Assembly: GCA_904063045.1 (NCBI GenBank)
Contig: CAJFCJ010000001.1
Span: forward strand, 1,309,501-1,373,500
Reading direction: 5' to 3'
From: Dimorphilus gyrociliatus
Taxonomy: Eukaryota; Annelida; Polychaeta; Dinophilidae
Length of the DNA stretch: 64,000 nt
This document shows, piece by piece, positions 48,871 to 59,588 of the stretch (positions within the stretch are counted from its first letter, which is position 1; every line of letters begins with the position of its first letter). The translations under genes and the position numbers were made by a program. The notes beneath the pieces are model-generated. The model had not been told where the DNA came from and did not search any database. It worked only from the letters and a program-made list of their open reading frames with translations.

Positions 48871-50630
48871 TTACGCTTTGTTGTAAATAACTTCTCCTTT
48901 TTTAATTACAGCCTCTATAAGATAAGAATGACTTCCTAATTGATATATCAAGTGTTCCCATCTGTAATAAAAATAATTGATAAATACACATGAATATATG
49001 CAGTTTTATGTAATTAAAGAACTCGTAAACGGGATAGTACCTCGGAGCATCCAGGATAATCAAGTCGGCAAATTTTCCTGTTTGTAAAGAACCATGCGTC
49101 TTTGAAAGACCTAGAGAATAGGCCGCATTCAATGTACTTGCTACAAGCGCTTCGTTCATTGACATCTCAAATAATACGCATGCTAAATTCATAACCATTG
49201 GCTATGGAATTAATAATATATGTAAATATAAAGTATATACTATGGAGTCTTTGATCATAGCCTAACGAACCATAGAGAAGCAATGGGCATTTGGATTAAA
49301 GTCACTCCCTAAAGCCAAAGGAATTCCAGCCTTTATCATTTTCCTTGCCGGTGGACGTTTCAAACGAAGGGTATAAGCTGTAGTCGGTAGGAGGACAGCA
49401 GCTGTCGACTTTTCAGCCATCTTTTCAATCCCTTGTTCCGAAATTTCTTCTAAATGACTGATAGCACGAGCGCCAAGATCTGCTCCCATCTGGTTAAAGT
49501 AACCTTAATTAAATTTCTATTATTACAATGTTGTCTTTTCTAGTATACTAACACTAGCCGATTCCAGCAAACTAAGTTCTTCGCCGTGAAAGTTAATTTG
49601 GAGTCCAATCGATTTTCCAGCATTTAACATCCTTCTAGTTTGCTCAACGTTAAATACTCCCTATTTTTTTTTCCAAATAAACGTAACCGAATATAGAATC
49701 TAATTAAAAGATTTTACAAACCTTTTCGCAGAAAACGTCAATGTTCTTGACATTTAAAATATTATCCCTAATTAGTTTATCAATCTGTGGTATTTGATTG
49801 CTTATTATGTCTTCAACGGCTTCGTCAGCAGTTTTTCCCCTTATTAGAATTATATTAAAATATTTATTAACATAATATATTATTATATTACTTGGGGATA
49901 GAATGAGCGCCGCAATATGTTGAAACAATATCAATTGGGACAAGTTTTCTAGCTTTTTCTATAACTTTTAACATTTTTATTTCGTTTTCTAGATCTAATC
50001 CGTATCCACTTTTTATCTCGACGGTTGTAGTTCCGCATTCCATCATTTTTCGTAAGTAATCTCTTAATGAGCTTAAAAGTTCGTCTTCTGTTGCCTTTCT
50101 AACGTGATCAACAGTGAAATTTATACCCCCACCAGCATTATGTACTTCCATATAACTCGCTCCTGCAAGCTTTTTCGTAGAAGGATCAATTAGATTTGGC
50201 CTATTTTTATTGTAATAATAAAACAGAAAACCTTTAACACAAACTCGTGAACTCGATCCCCACTCCAAACAGCGTGCGTGTGAGCGTCTATAAAACCCGG
50301 TATAATACTTTTCCCAGAAGCGTCTATTATCTTTTCAAAATTCGATTTTTCATATTTATTCAAAATATCTTTATTATATCCAATATCTTCTATATTCCCA
50401 TCCCTTTGTACAATTGAAAAAAATCATTACAATTGGTAACAAAAAAAACTGTAGGGCGATAAATCAACTTACAATCCAACTATCAAACAACATCCAGAGT
50501 TTTCAGTTTCGTTTAGAATTTTTGCAGTTTTCATACAGTCGCCGGTTAAGAATTCATTTTGATTGTCAATTATTTGGACAATCTGAGTTGCTGAGTGTAT
50601 TAGTAGTCTTTTACTCAATTTCTCTGCCAT
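48871..50630 (-). CDS. AMDHD1: Imidazolonepropionase
   Basis: Third enzyme of histidine catabolism: hydrolyses 4-imidazolone-5-propanoate to N-formimino-L-glutamate. 434 aa (human 426) in eight exons: 50473-50630, 50232-50403, 49892-50169, 49722-49839, 49553-49660, 49271-49489, 49041-49201, 48871-48961. The amidohydrolase metal motif is FIDAHTHAVW. KSGYGLDLE, TYCGAHS, INFHGEEL, AISHLEE and GSDFNPNAHCFSM follow in the right order, so the metal and substrate ligands look intact. Four of seven donors have T at +3 (GTTTTC, GTTTGT, GTTAGT, GTTCGT). Confidence 0.96.
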
Positions 50631-51365
50631 CTTCAAAAAAAAAATCGCGCTATGACTGAACAATTGCTTTAACGAACCGATTGTGTGCTTCTAATTGTGG
50701 TCTCGGATGACAATCTTTAAAAGACAATAAGCTTTTTCGGGTATCTTTTTAATAGTTTTTCTTAAAGAATTATTATCAATTGTTAAAGCACTCTGTATAC
50801 GGAGAATAGAACTTTAGTGCATGAAACGTAATCGAACAAATCGCATAATTTCGCTCATATTCATAAAAAGAGAAACTACTCAATTTTTTCAACTGCTCTG
50901 TCATAAGGTATTTATTTTTAAACAAAAAAGTAAAGCTAACGCTACGCAAGTTATTCTCAAAATAGAATACATTTATTAAGGCAACAGTTCATTTTATATT
51001 ACTCGTGTTACTTTTGCTCGGTTGAGCAGAATTTTTAAGACAATACAAGGTATAAAATCACATCACATTACTATTCATACAGTACATCCTGACAATTAAC
51101 GTACAATTTTATAGTTTCAATATATCTCTTGTTTATTTTTCAATTAATTATTATGCACTATTTAATAGGTTTGGTATTCTTCATTAATATCCTTTTTTAC
51201 CGGGAGATATTCGTTTAAATGGATATCTTAAGCAATAAATTTTATGCATAATTATGATATTAATTGAAAAAAAAGAACGTTTATACAAATATCTATGTTA
51301 GACTGAGGTTGTAAGTTTTATAGAGTCACAATTTTTGAGAATAGATGGTCGCATTTAAAAAAAAG

Positions 51366-51389
51366 GCGCCTTTATTCGAATAAAGGCGC
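51366..51389. repeat. Perfect 24-bp palindrome
   Basis: The 12-base arm GCGCCTTTATTC is followed directly by its exact reverse complement GAATAAAGGCGC. There is no spacer. It stands out for its GC-rich ends in AT-rich DNA. Confidence 0.9.
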
Positions 51390-51797
51390 AATTTCGATTA
51401 CAACCTGTTGTTGTATAACTCTTACCTACATCCCTTCTTTAGAGACAGTTCCACAATAATATACCCTTACCCATCTGGAAAATATTTTGCCTGAAAGTTT
51501 ATAAAGAATGTAGCCTCGGTCTGACATACAGTACACATATTTAGTCCGTTTTAAAGTAAACCACTTTTATAGGTTAGTCATTCTATGGCACTAGTTTTCT
51601 AGAATAAAAACTTTCACTGGCAGAAATTGATGATTAATTTAAAAAAAAAAGGCTTTTAATTTTATACGTAAATTCTTTCCTATTAAAACAAGTCATTATT
51701 ATGAATGGATCTTCCTTAAAACGGAATATACAGTAGCGATAAGCTACAAGGAGCACCACGTTTTTTTTATAAAAGTCAAAGTTTTCTTTAGCTTTAG

Positions 51798-51974
51798 CAT
51801 GAGCAAGATGTTTTTATTAACGAAGATAATTTACCTATCTTCAATTGAGAATTGATAATTATTTAATACAAACTATTCTTACTAAATTATTATTTCCATT
51901 GTAATAAACAAAGATTTTATATCTCAATTAAAGATAGGTAAATTATCTTCATTAATAAAAACATCTTGCTCATG
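51798..51974. repeat. Long inverted repeat, 53-bp arms and 71-bp loop
   Basis: The left arm 51798-51850 begins CATGAGCAAGATG. The right arm 51922-51974 is its reverse complement with two mismatches by my alignment. It lies 145 nt beyond the UCKL1 stop codon, so it may be in that 3' UTR. It could be a MITE-like element or a local inverted duplication. No clear target-site duplication was seen. Confidence 0.85.
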
Positions 51975-52118
51975 TCGAAAAAAGGGATGCAAGTGTCCTT
52001 TTAGCTTATTTGTACTGTTTACCTTATCAGAAATAAAGAATACAAAGTCAGAGAAACACTGGAAGAAACTTGTAAAAATGAACACCCAAAAAAAAACAAA
52101 AAGAAACGAAACGTAGCG

Positions 52119-54509
52119 TTAAATATCGACTTCGGGTTTAGTATCAGTTCCGAAATACCTGTCTCCAAAGTTACCTAGAAATATGAATGAAAATTTATAA
52201 TAAGATCAACTTTCTTTTGTTTTTAAAAGATAGAAATTTACCTATCCCAGGTATAATATGGAACCTATCATTTATTTCTTTATCAACAGCTGTTGTCACT
52301 AATTTAACTTTTGGGAAGGCGTAAGCTATTGAATGAACTCCTGGAAAAAAATTTGTTTATTTACTTCAATTGTTAGACACGTGAAAAGTTCCGTTGACTT
52401 CGGATTTCTTTAATAAAACTCACCAACTTCAGCCATTATTAAACTTAAAAGCATAATTTGATCTTCAGGCACGTCATGATCCAATAGAATTCGTATTGCC
52501 ATAATTGCTGCTGCACCGGTAGCAACGGTAGGATCCAACAGAAATACGTGATGTTCTCCTATGTCCTTTGGAAGGCGTATATAATGCAACTCAGGTTCTC
52601 CAGTTTCAAAATTAGTTTGTATAAGTAACTTTCCAAGTCGAATGTCTTTGCACACTTCTGTTAAAGCAGGTTCCATTGTTTCTCCAGCTCTTAAAATTGA
52701 TACACCACATAACTGTAAGAAATTTTCAAAAGATATTCCATTAAAATCCTGAAGCAGATTATATTATATAATAGATAATTTACTTTTTTAGCTTTGCAAG
52801 CTTTTCCTTCGTATACACTCCCTTGAGGAGTTTCTATTTTCCTTTTCTACAAAACAATGAAAAAATTTTTATAACCGCTGACCAATAAACTAAAATATTA
52901 CTTCATATGGTAGATAAGATAAAGCCAATTCAACTAACAATCGCATTAACCGGTTTGAATAGAATATAAATTCATCTCTCGGTGTATCTTTACGTCTAAA
53001 AACAAAAGGAAAAATATTCAAGAACTATTACACGTTAAATACAAAAAACTAAAATAAACCTTATCATGGTATGTAGACTTTGTATTTGTTTAGTCTTTTG
53101 AAGTTGACATAGTTTAGGTGGCAAGGGTTGATCATCATGAGCACTTTCTTTCAATTCTGAGCGAAATTTATGACCTCTCTACAAAAGTAAAAAACGATTT
53201 TAATTATTCTATTACACACGGAATACCAGCTGGTTTTTTTAATTGATGAAAAATAAACTAATTTTACCTTTAACAGTTGTGAATGAACATGATTTTTGAT
53301 TAAAGATATGGCGATTAAATTTTCTCCTCCTCTTGGCACAATAATATCAGCAACGTGTGTCATTGGTTCGATATAGTGATTATAAGCTGGCTTAACAAAT
53401 TTATCATATTGTTTCATTACACCGGTCATATCTCTGCCTCTTTCACCAATATCTCGCTTTAATCTCCTTACCAACCTAATGTCAGCATCGGTATCGACGA
53501 ATACTTTCATGTCTAACAACTTTTTTATAAAAAAAAAGTAACGTTTATTAGTGTGTCATTTGCAAAACTTGACCGTAATAACTTACATCTCTCAGCTCTT
53601 TCGAGTGGAAAGCCAATATACCTTCAAATATCACAACGTTTGCACCATAAAGAGTTTTCTGAATGATTTTCGGTTAATTAAATGGAACAAAACTAAGAAA
53701 TAAAAATATTCTCAGAACCTTTTCTTTCTCTCTGGAATGAGTTGTAAAATTATAAATTGGAATTTCAATTGATTTTCCTTTTTTTAATCTCTTTAGAGTT
53801 TTTATCATTAGTTCAAAGTCAAAGGCATCAGGATGATCAAAGTTATATTCATTATTACAAGCATCTTTATGTTGCTCTTCAGTTAAAACCTATCAATAGA
53901 ATGAATGTAATTATCATATTCTTAAAGTTTTTCTTATTGCAGATTATACTTTATAAAAAGAGTCCATAGACAAGAGAGAAACCCATTGGATACTTAGGGA
54001 TTCTATGATTTTGGTTGCAACAGTTGTCTTTCCAGAAGCACTGCCACCGCATATACCTATAAAATTTTATTTAATATTTAATTTATATTAAAAGATCTAT
54101 AGTATAGTTGTTTTTTATTACCGATCATAAAGGCTTGTTCCAGTTGTCCCCGAGAATCATACCATGGCGGCCTTCCTTGTGTATAGATAGTTCGAATTCC
54201 CGATCTAACAACAGGATTTGCTGTGTTACTTGACGAAGTCGTTCTCTGTCTAAGTTTTTTGTTAACTTTTGGTGGTTGTAATTTAGAGAGTGTAGCATCA
54301 TCAGTAATCGCTGATGAATCAACATCGGCTTCTATCGAACTGTGAAAGAGAGTAAGAATATCTAGAGCCAATATGATATCGGAAGTCAAATGAATCGAAC
54401 AATTGATACTTTATTAAGTATTATACCTTTCTGAAGAGGCAGATTGCAGCTCAACAGTTTTAATTCCTTGATTTGCGCAATCTGCCGAGTTACACGTTGG
54501 TGCCGCCAT
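52119..54509 (-). CDS. UCKL1: Uridine-cytidine kinase-like 1
   Basis: Pyrimidine salvage protein with an N-terminal uridine kinase domain and a C-terminal uracil phosphoribosyltransferase-like domain. 540 aa (human 548) in twelve exons: 54427-54509, 54122-54339, 53950-54056, 53719-53889, 53587-53658, 53268-53519, 53060-53178, 52902-52995, 52784-52846, 52424-52712, 52242-52340, 52119-52174. The P-loop is [36 protein letters not shown] and RGRDM are kinase motifs. [14 protein letters not shown] and [11 protein letters not shown] are from the UPRT-like domain, the latter being its PRPP-type loop. The end [10 protein letters not shown] is family-specific. The start ATG sits in AAAGATGGCGGC, close to the TISU element. 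Confidence 0.97.
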
Positions 54510-54817
54510 CTTTTTCGTTCTATCTAAATACCAACTGGCAAGACGTCAAGCACTCAAATTTCGTCCTTCTTTTTATAATCTCTGTTTTAATATAAAATTT
54601 ACTTATAAATATATTTATTAAAACCAAGATTTAGAAATAACCATATAAATGTAAAATTTTTGATATATCGATTTTAAACATAAGTGAATGGGCTTGTTTT
54701 GAGGGATATAGTTAATCCAGACTATTTATCAATCATCAAATAGGATAGTTTATTATTCAGAATTGATATCTAATGACTAGATTTCAGTATATAACATTTA
54801 ATATGGTTCGAACAACG

Positions 54818-56884
54818 TTACAATTTTTCAAAAATTATACACCAGTTGCCCTGATCATAAAACGAGTTGAGTATTTTAGCACTGGGAAAACTTTGAACCA
54901 ATTCATTTATTTCACCTTCTTTAAAGACATGATAGAATCTATTATAAACTGCTTCAGACTTCTTGCCATCTTTTCTTAGATGCCATGGAACAAATAAATC
55001 TTGACTTTCAAATTTTGTCCTATTATCATGAACGGGTAGTAAATCTTTAGCTTGTTGCGTAGATTCTTTATTTTTTGCCAAATATTTTGATTTAACATTT
55101 CCTCTCTCTTGCTCCAATGCCCAAACGCATATTAAGGCTTTACCTTTTTTACGAAGTATTCTTAGGATTTCTTTTATTGCTCTCTTTCGTCTTTCCTTTT
55201 TAAAATAACAATAAATTGAAGGACTTTTTATAAAAAAGTTTTTTTTAATACATACTTCTGTTGCAAAATGATGAATAACAGCTATAGATATGACGGCGTC
55301 AACACAATTGTCTCTTAAAGGTACATTTAGAGCATCGGCAACAAAAACTGGTATACTTTTTTCAGCGCATATACTACAAAGATTTTTACAAGTATCACAT
55401 CCCATCTGGAAATGAATTAATATTATACAGTATATAGAAAAATATTAAATGATTTATAACCAACTTTGAACACATCTAGATTTTCTGATCCTAAATATTT
55501 ACCATTTCCACAGCCAATATCAGCTAAAATCGATCCTGGCTGAATTTCAGCTAAAAACTCTGTTACTTTTGGCCATTGTTTATGTCTAGTAGCGTCAAAG
55601 TGAGTTGAAATGGTCTCATAAACTTTTAGCACATGTTCTTTTTCAAATTTTTCTGCCTCTTGTGATGTATTTGGAAGGATTTTATTATTTTCTTGTTTCT
55701 TATAATCATCGCATTGATCTTTCCAATCTAAAGTTACGGAAACGATTGGTACTGGTATTTTTCCAAAAAAGAGTAAAAAACTATAATAAGAACTTACTAC
55801 AATCGCAAATTTTTTTCGGATCCAGAACTTTACGAAATGTAAAACTTATCCTCTTTCGACGGGGAACTAGAGTAATAGCATTCGATCCGTTTACTGGTAT
55901 TAAGTCAGAATGACGTGGAACAATAGCATGGGACCATAAATAACGCGACTCTTTTTGTAAAATTGTTAAGCTCCTTTGGGGTAGTAGGACAGGTAGCTTT
56001 ACTCCATCTGGATTTTTAAATTCCATAACTGTTTGCGAGCCCAAACTGATTATAATAATTCCATCCTCGAAGGCTGAATGAGTGTCGATATGTGGAGGAA
56101 TTCCCTGACCAGGCTCGTATTGATTAATTGTCAGTTGGTCGGGATAATGTATTGATGGAAATTCACTACAAATCTTATCCAGCACAGTTTTACAGTAATT
56201 GGGAATGCCTTCGGGTAACGGAGAATCCTTCTTTACATTGTTAATAGAGTACAAAAATTCGTAACCATAATGTTTAACTCTCCGGTGTTTCATCACTGCC
56301 TTAGAGTCCTCCTCCTGTTCATTTAAACTTAGCTGATTCAGCCACAATTCCTCCTCTTCTGGACTTATATAATCTTCAAATAATAATAAATCTTGCGGTT
56401 TACTGGAGGATGGTCTTTCCAAACCAGGTACTAAGCGAAAATAATTTTTATTATTTCAAAAGCGGCATAATACAAACAAACCATCTGTTATAAAGTCTGT
56501 ATAAACTATACAAGGTGAAGCAACGCATGATCTAGCTAAACTAAAACCATGAAATTCTCTTTTGGCGCGTTCTGCCTCCGAAATTTCATTAAAACTGACA
56601 AAGCAGTATGGTTTTCCAACAGGCATATTTACATCGACAGAACCGGTATAATCATTAAATAGAACTAAAATTTCCTCTCGTGTGACACTATTCGATAAAC
56701 CACCATTGAGAATGACTATATGCTAAAGAAAGTAATCAAATTATCGCTCATAAAAGTTTTTTTTAATTTTATTTCAGCTACCCTTACAAACCTGTGTTGG
56801 TTCTTCATTCACTGACAGTCCACTATGTTTAACAAATGTCTCGCGACTTCTCAGATGTTTTCTAACCAGTTTTCGATTATCCAT
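54818..56884 (-). CDS. ALKBH8: tRNA (carboxymethyluridine(34)-5-O)-methyltransferase ALKBH8
   Basis: Bifunctional tRNA wobble-uridine enzyme: the methyltransferase makes mcm5U and the AlkB domain hydroxylates it in some tRNAs. 593 aa (human 664). Exons: 56792-56884, 56482-56722, 55798-56430, 55465-55751, 55256-55405, 54818-55195. An RRM covers about residues 32-115 (VILNGGLSNSV). The AlkB 2OG-Fe(II) domain has HIDTHSAFED (HxD iron ligands), WSHAIV (distal His) and RISFTFRK (2OG Arg region). The SAM domain has ADIGCGNGKYLG and AVIHHFAT, and ends YDQGNWCIIFEKL. The last intron (55196-55255) is 60 nt, stop-free and in frame. Divergent from MRPL3. Confidence 0.96.
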
Positions 56885-57152
56885 TGTAAAGAAATCGGCT
56901 AAAATAAAAACCTAATCAAAAAAATTTTATTTCAACAGATTATAAATAAAGATTCATACAGCGTGACTTTTTGAAAAGTATTCGCAGTATGCATGCGGTG
57001 TCCGCCATGTCTGCGATACAACGTTGTTCAAAACTCTTCTCAAATAACCTTTGTCGCACCATAATAAATATAGAAATCCGCTCGAGGTGTGTATACATAA
57101 GCTGAAAAGTCTATAGCGTTTATTAATCTTTTTCAATTCTAATGTATTTTAA
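56885..57152. promoter_or_regulatory. Divergent ALKBH8/MRPL3 promoter region
   Basis: 268 bp between the two start codons. A YY1-like ATGGCGG word lies on the minus strand at 57002-57008, next to GCATGC. Both genes serve translation, so shared control is plausible but not shown. Confidence 0.45.
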
Positions 57153-58433
57153 ATGTACTTGATCCGGTCGAGCGATAAAACAGCTATTCTCCACAGCATT
57201 TCGGATTATAAGTCATTTGCCGGATCTCGCCCTAAAAAAGTAAAAAATCGATTCGATCCCCCAGAATGGTTTGTTCCGAAGAAGGCATACAATTACTTCG
57301 ACAATTTAACTCCTTCGAATAGAGACTTTTTAAAGGAAGTTGCATATGACCGTTATATAACTAATCGAGAAAGTCCTTTGGTCGATGAACCAATAAAGAG
57401 AAACACATGGAACCCTTGGTAAGTTTTTATATTCTGTGAAGGTAACTTTACCTGAGAAATTAATATCATGGATAGCACAAAGCGAACAGGAGTATTAGGA
57501 GTTAAAATAGGTGTCTTACCCCAGTGGACGAAGGATGGAACAAAATTATTCACGACTTTAGTTCAAGTAGGAAAAATAATATTTAAAAAAGTTGACTATT
57601 AATTTATTATGAATTGCTCTCAAATAGATTATTGATAATCATGTAATAAGATATGTCCCTCCTGAAGATTATAAACAATCCTCAGCTGCCACTTTGTATA
57701 TGAAAAATAGAAACTATGGCAGTGTGGTTGTTGGAGCGTTGAGTTGTTATCCCACTAGTGTAAGTAGTCGTTTTAGAAAGCGTCTTTATTCATATTTTTA
57801 CTTAAACAATTTCTCGTTCTGCAGTTTACAAAAAGTTATGTTAACCTTTTTAATGAAGCGGGAGTTCCTCCTAAACGAAAGCTAACCCGTTTCTTGGTAA
57901 CTCCTGATGCTGCAATTGAACCAGGAACTCCATTAACAGCCAAGCATTTTAATGTTGGAGATTACGTTGACGTACAAGCCAGAACTATTGGACATGGTTT
58001 TCAAGGTGTCGTTAAGAGATGGGGCTTTAAGGGAGGACCTAAAAGTCACGGAGCTACCAAATGGCATAGAAGACCCGGAACAATAGCAAGCGGGGGAAGA
58101 ACAGGCCTTATCTATAAAGGCAAAAAGATGCCTGGAAAGATGGGTAATAGATGGAGAAATCATAGAGGTTTAAAAATTTGGAGAATTAACTACAAATACA
58201 ACGTATTGTACTTGACGGGTCCGGCCACACCAGGACCGACTCATTCTTATATTCGTATATACGACACAATATTACCAAATTTGAAAAAAGAGATGACTTC
58301 GAAAGAAGTTCATCCCCCAATGCCAACCGCCTATCCAGAAGATTTTAGTGAAGGTTTACCCGAGGAAGTTTTTGACGATGAACTATTTCAATTTAATGAT
58401 CCAACGTTAATGTATAACCTAGATGAGAAATAA
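57153..58433 (+). CDS. MRPL3: Mitochondrial ribosomal protein L3 (uL3m)
   Basis: Large-subunit mitoribosomal protein, 365 aa (human 348). Exons: 57153-57418, 57476-57566, 57628-57759, 57825-58433. The uL3 signature region GFQGVVKRWGFKGGPKSHG, THRRPG-like KWHRRPGTIA, and KKMPGKMGN are all present. Earlier, GVLGVKIGVLPQWTKDG matches the N-terminal uL3m core. The N-terminal 25 residues are basic, as for a mitochondrial presequence. Start is the first ATG in this frame. Confidence 0.95.
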
Positions 58434-58573
58434 ATAAACAAATTTTCTTTACATACATATACTGTATTTTGTCAGGATTACCATAAAAAGTTTAAACCGT
58501 TTGTATCTAATAGCTAAAACAAAAACTACATAATATACCTAATCCTAAATATTTATTAATGTCTTAGTTATGT

Positions 58574-59312
58574 CTAATTAGCTTCATACTCTCCATGATT
58601 GTTAATGCATGTTTGCCACTTGATGGGAAGCATATCAATTCCTTTGGCGAAGTATTCAGGCAGTTTTGATCTAAAAAATGCTGTTACTGCTCCTTTCAAT
58701 TCATCTTCATTCTCATATGTTTTGCGCCGAAGACGGTCTTTTAATTTCCAGAAAAGATAGTAGTCTGATGGAGCAAATCTGGGCTGTAGAGTGGATGAGA
58801 CAATATTGTCCATCCAGTTGTTGCGAGATGTTGGGAAGTTTGCAGACTGGCAAGGAATCTGATATTATCATGCCATAAAATCACCCCTTTATTAGGCCTA
58901 ATTCTATTAATTTGTTGCTTTAACCTCTTTAGAATACCAATACAAAGCTCAGAATTTGTTCCGATTTGTGAATCTTGAAATTCTAGGTGAATAAACCCTT
59001 TCCTATCCAAAAAAATATGCCATCAGTCTATCTGCAGACTTACCTTCCTTAACGTTTTTTGGTGGCGATGAAGATTTTGTACGGTATTCTAAAGAAGCTC
59101 TAAGTCCTTTAATCAAATTTTCAACTGTTGTATGGCCTATTTTCAATGTTTCAGATATCTCAGCATGGCTAATTCTCTTATTATCTTTGATTAATTCCAT
59201 AGTTCTCTCCTTATTTTCATTTGTACCGACTGTTCTTGGGCGTCCTTGTTTGTCATTGTCAAGTATATTTGTTCCTCTTCCTTTAAATTCTCTAACCCAC
59301 CTCCTTACTGAA
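58574..59312 (-). pseudogene. Broken mariner-like transposase (Tc1/mariner superfamily remnant)
   Basis: Three minus-strand frames together cover parts of a mariner transposase. The first (about 59003-59312) has VRRWVREFKGRGT, GRPRT and a second helix-turn-helix (RISHAEISETLKIGHTTV). The second (58741-59010) has DRKGFIHLEF and LWHDN, the latter holding the second catalytic Asp. The third (58574-58813) carries SDYYLFWKLKDRLRRK and ends LPIKWQTCINNHGEYEAN*. The block with the first catalytic Asp is missing, and at least two frame breaks occur, so it cannot be active. Terminal inverted repeats were not found by eye. It sits between MRPL3 and NBAS. Confidence 0.88.
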
Positions 59313-59588
59313 CTTCATCAAGTGTTGAATCACCAAAAAGATATCTTTACTTATAAAACCCAAGGACATATTTTCTATCTCATTTCCTACGAACAATATT
59401 TAGGCTGACATCTTCTATCTTAATTTACAGTATAACTTTGAAAAAAAATTGTATATTTATCAAATTATAATTTAGTCTACTGTATTCTTTTAGTTTAGGA
59501 ACTTTTGTCTTCAGTCAATTAATTGGTTTTACTTCTCCTATGTCACGTCACAGTCTATTTTGACTTGCATCAAGGTAAAGGTCGAATC

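Larger units (their letters stand above)
50631..52118. other. Intergenic, AMDHD1 to UCKL1, with two inverted repeats
   Basis: 1.5 kb without a recognised gene. It contains a perfect 24-bp palindrome (51366-51389) and a long inverted repeat (51798-51974). The AMDHD1 promoter and UCKL1 3' UTR must be here. Confidence 0.65.

Noticed and set aside
51366-51389. Histone-type mRNA 3' stem-loop
   Set aside because: A histone stem-loop has a 6-bp stem with a 4-base loop and a histone gene upstream; this is a loopless 12-bp arm palindrome with no histone gene.
58678-58878. Plus-strand frame at 58.7 kb
   Set aside because: Antisense shadow of the mariner transposase remnant.
59313-59420. Terminal inverted repeat of the mariner element
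   Set aside because: No matching inverted pair to the 58434-58573 flank could be found by eye; left unassigned.
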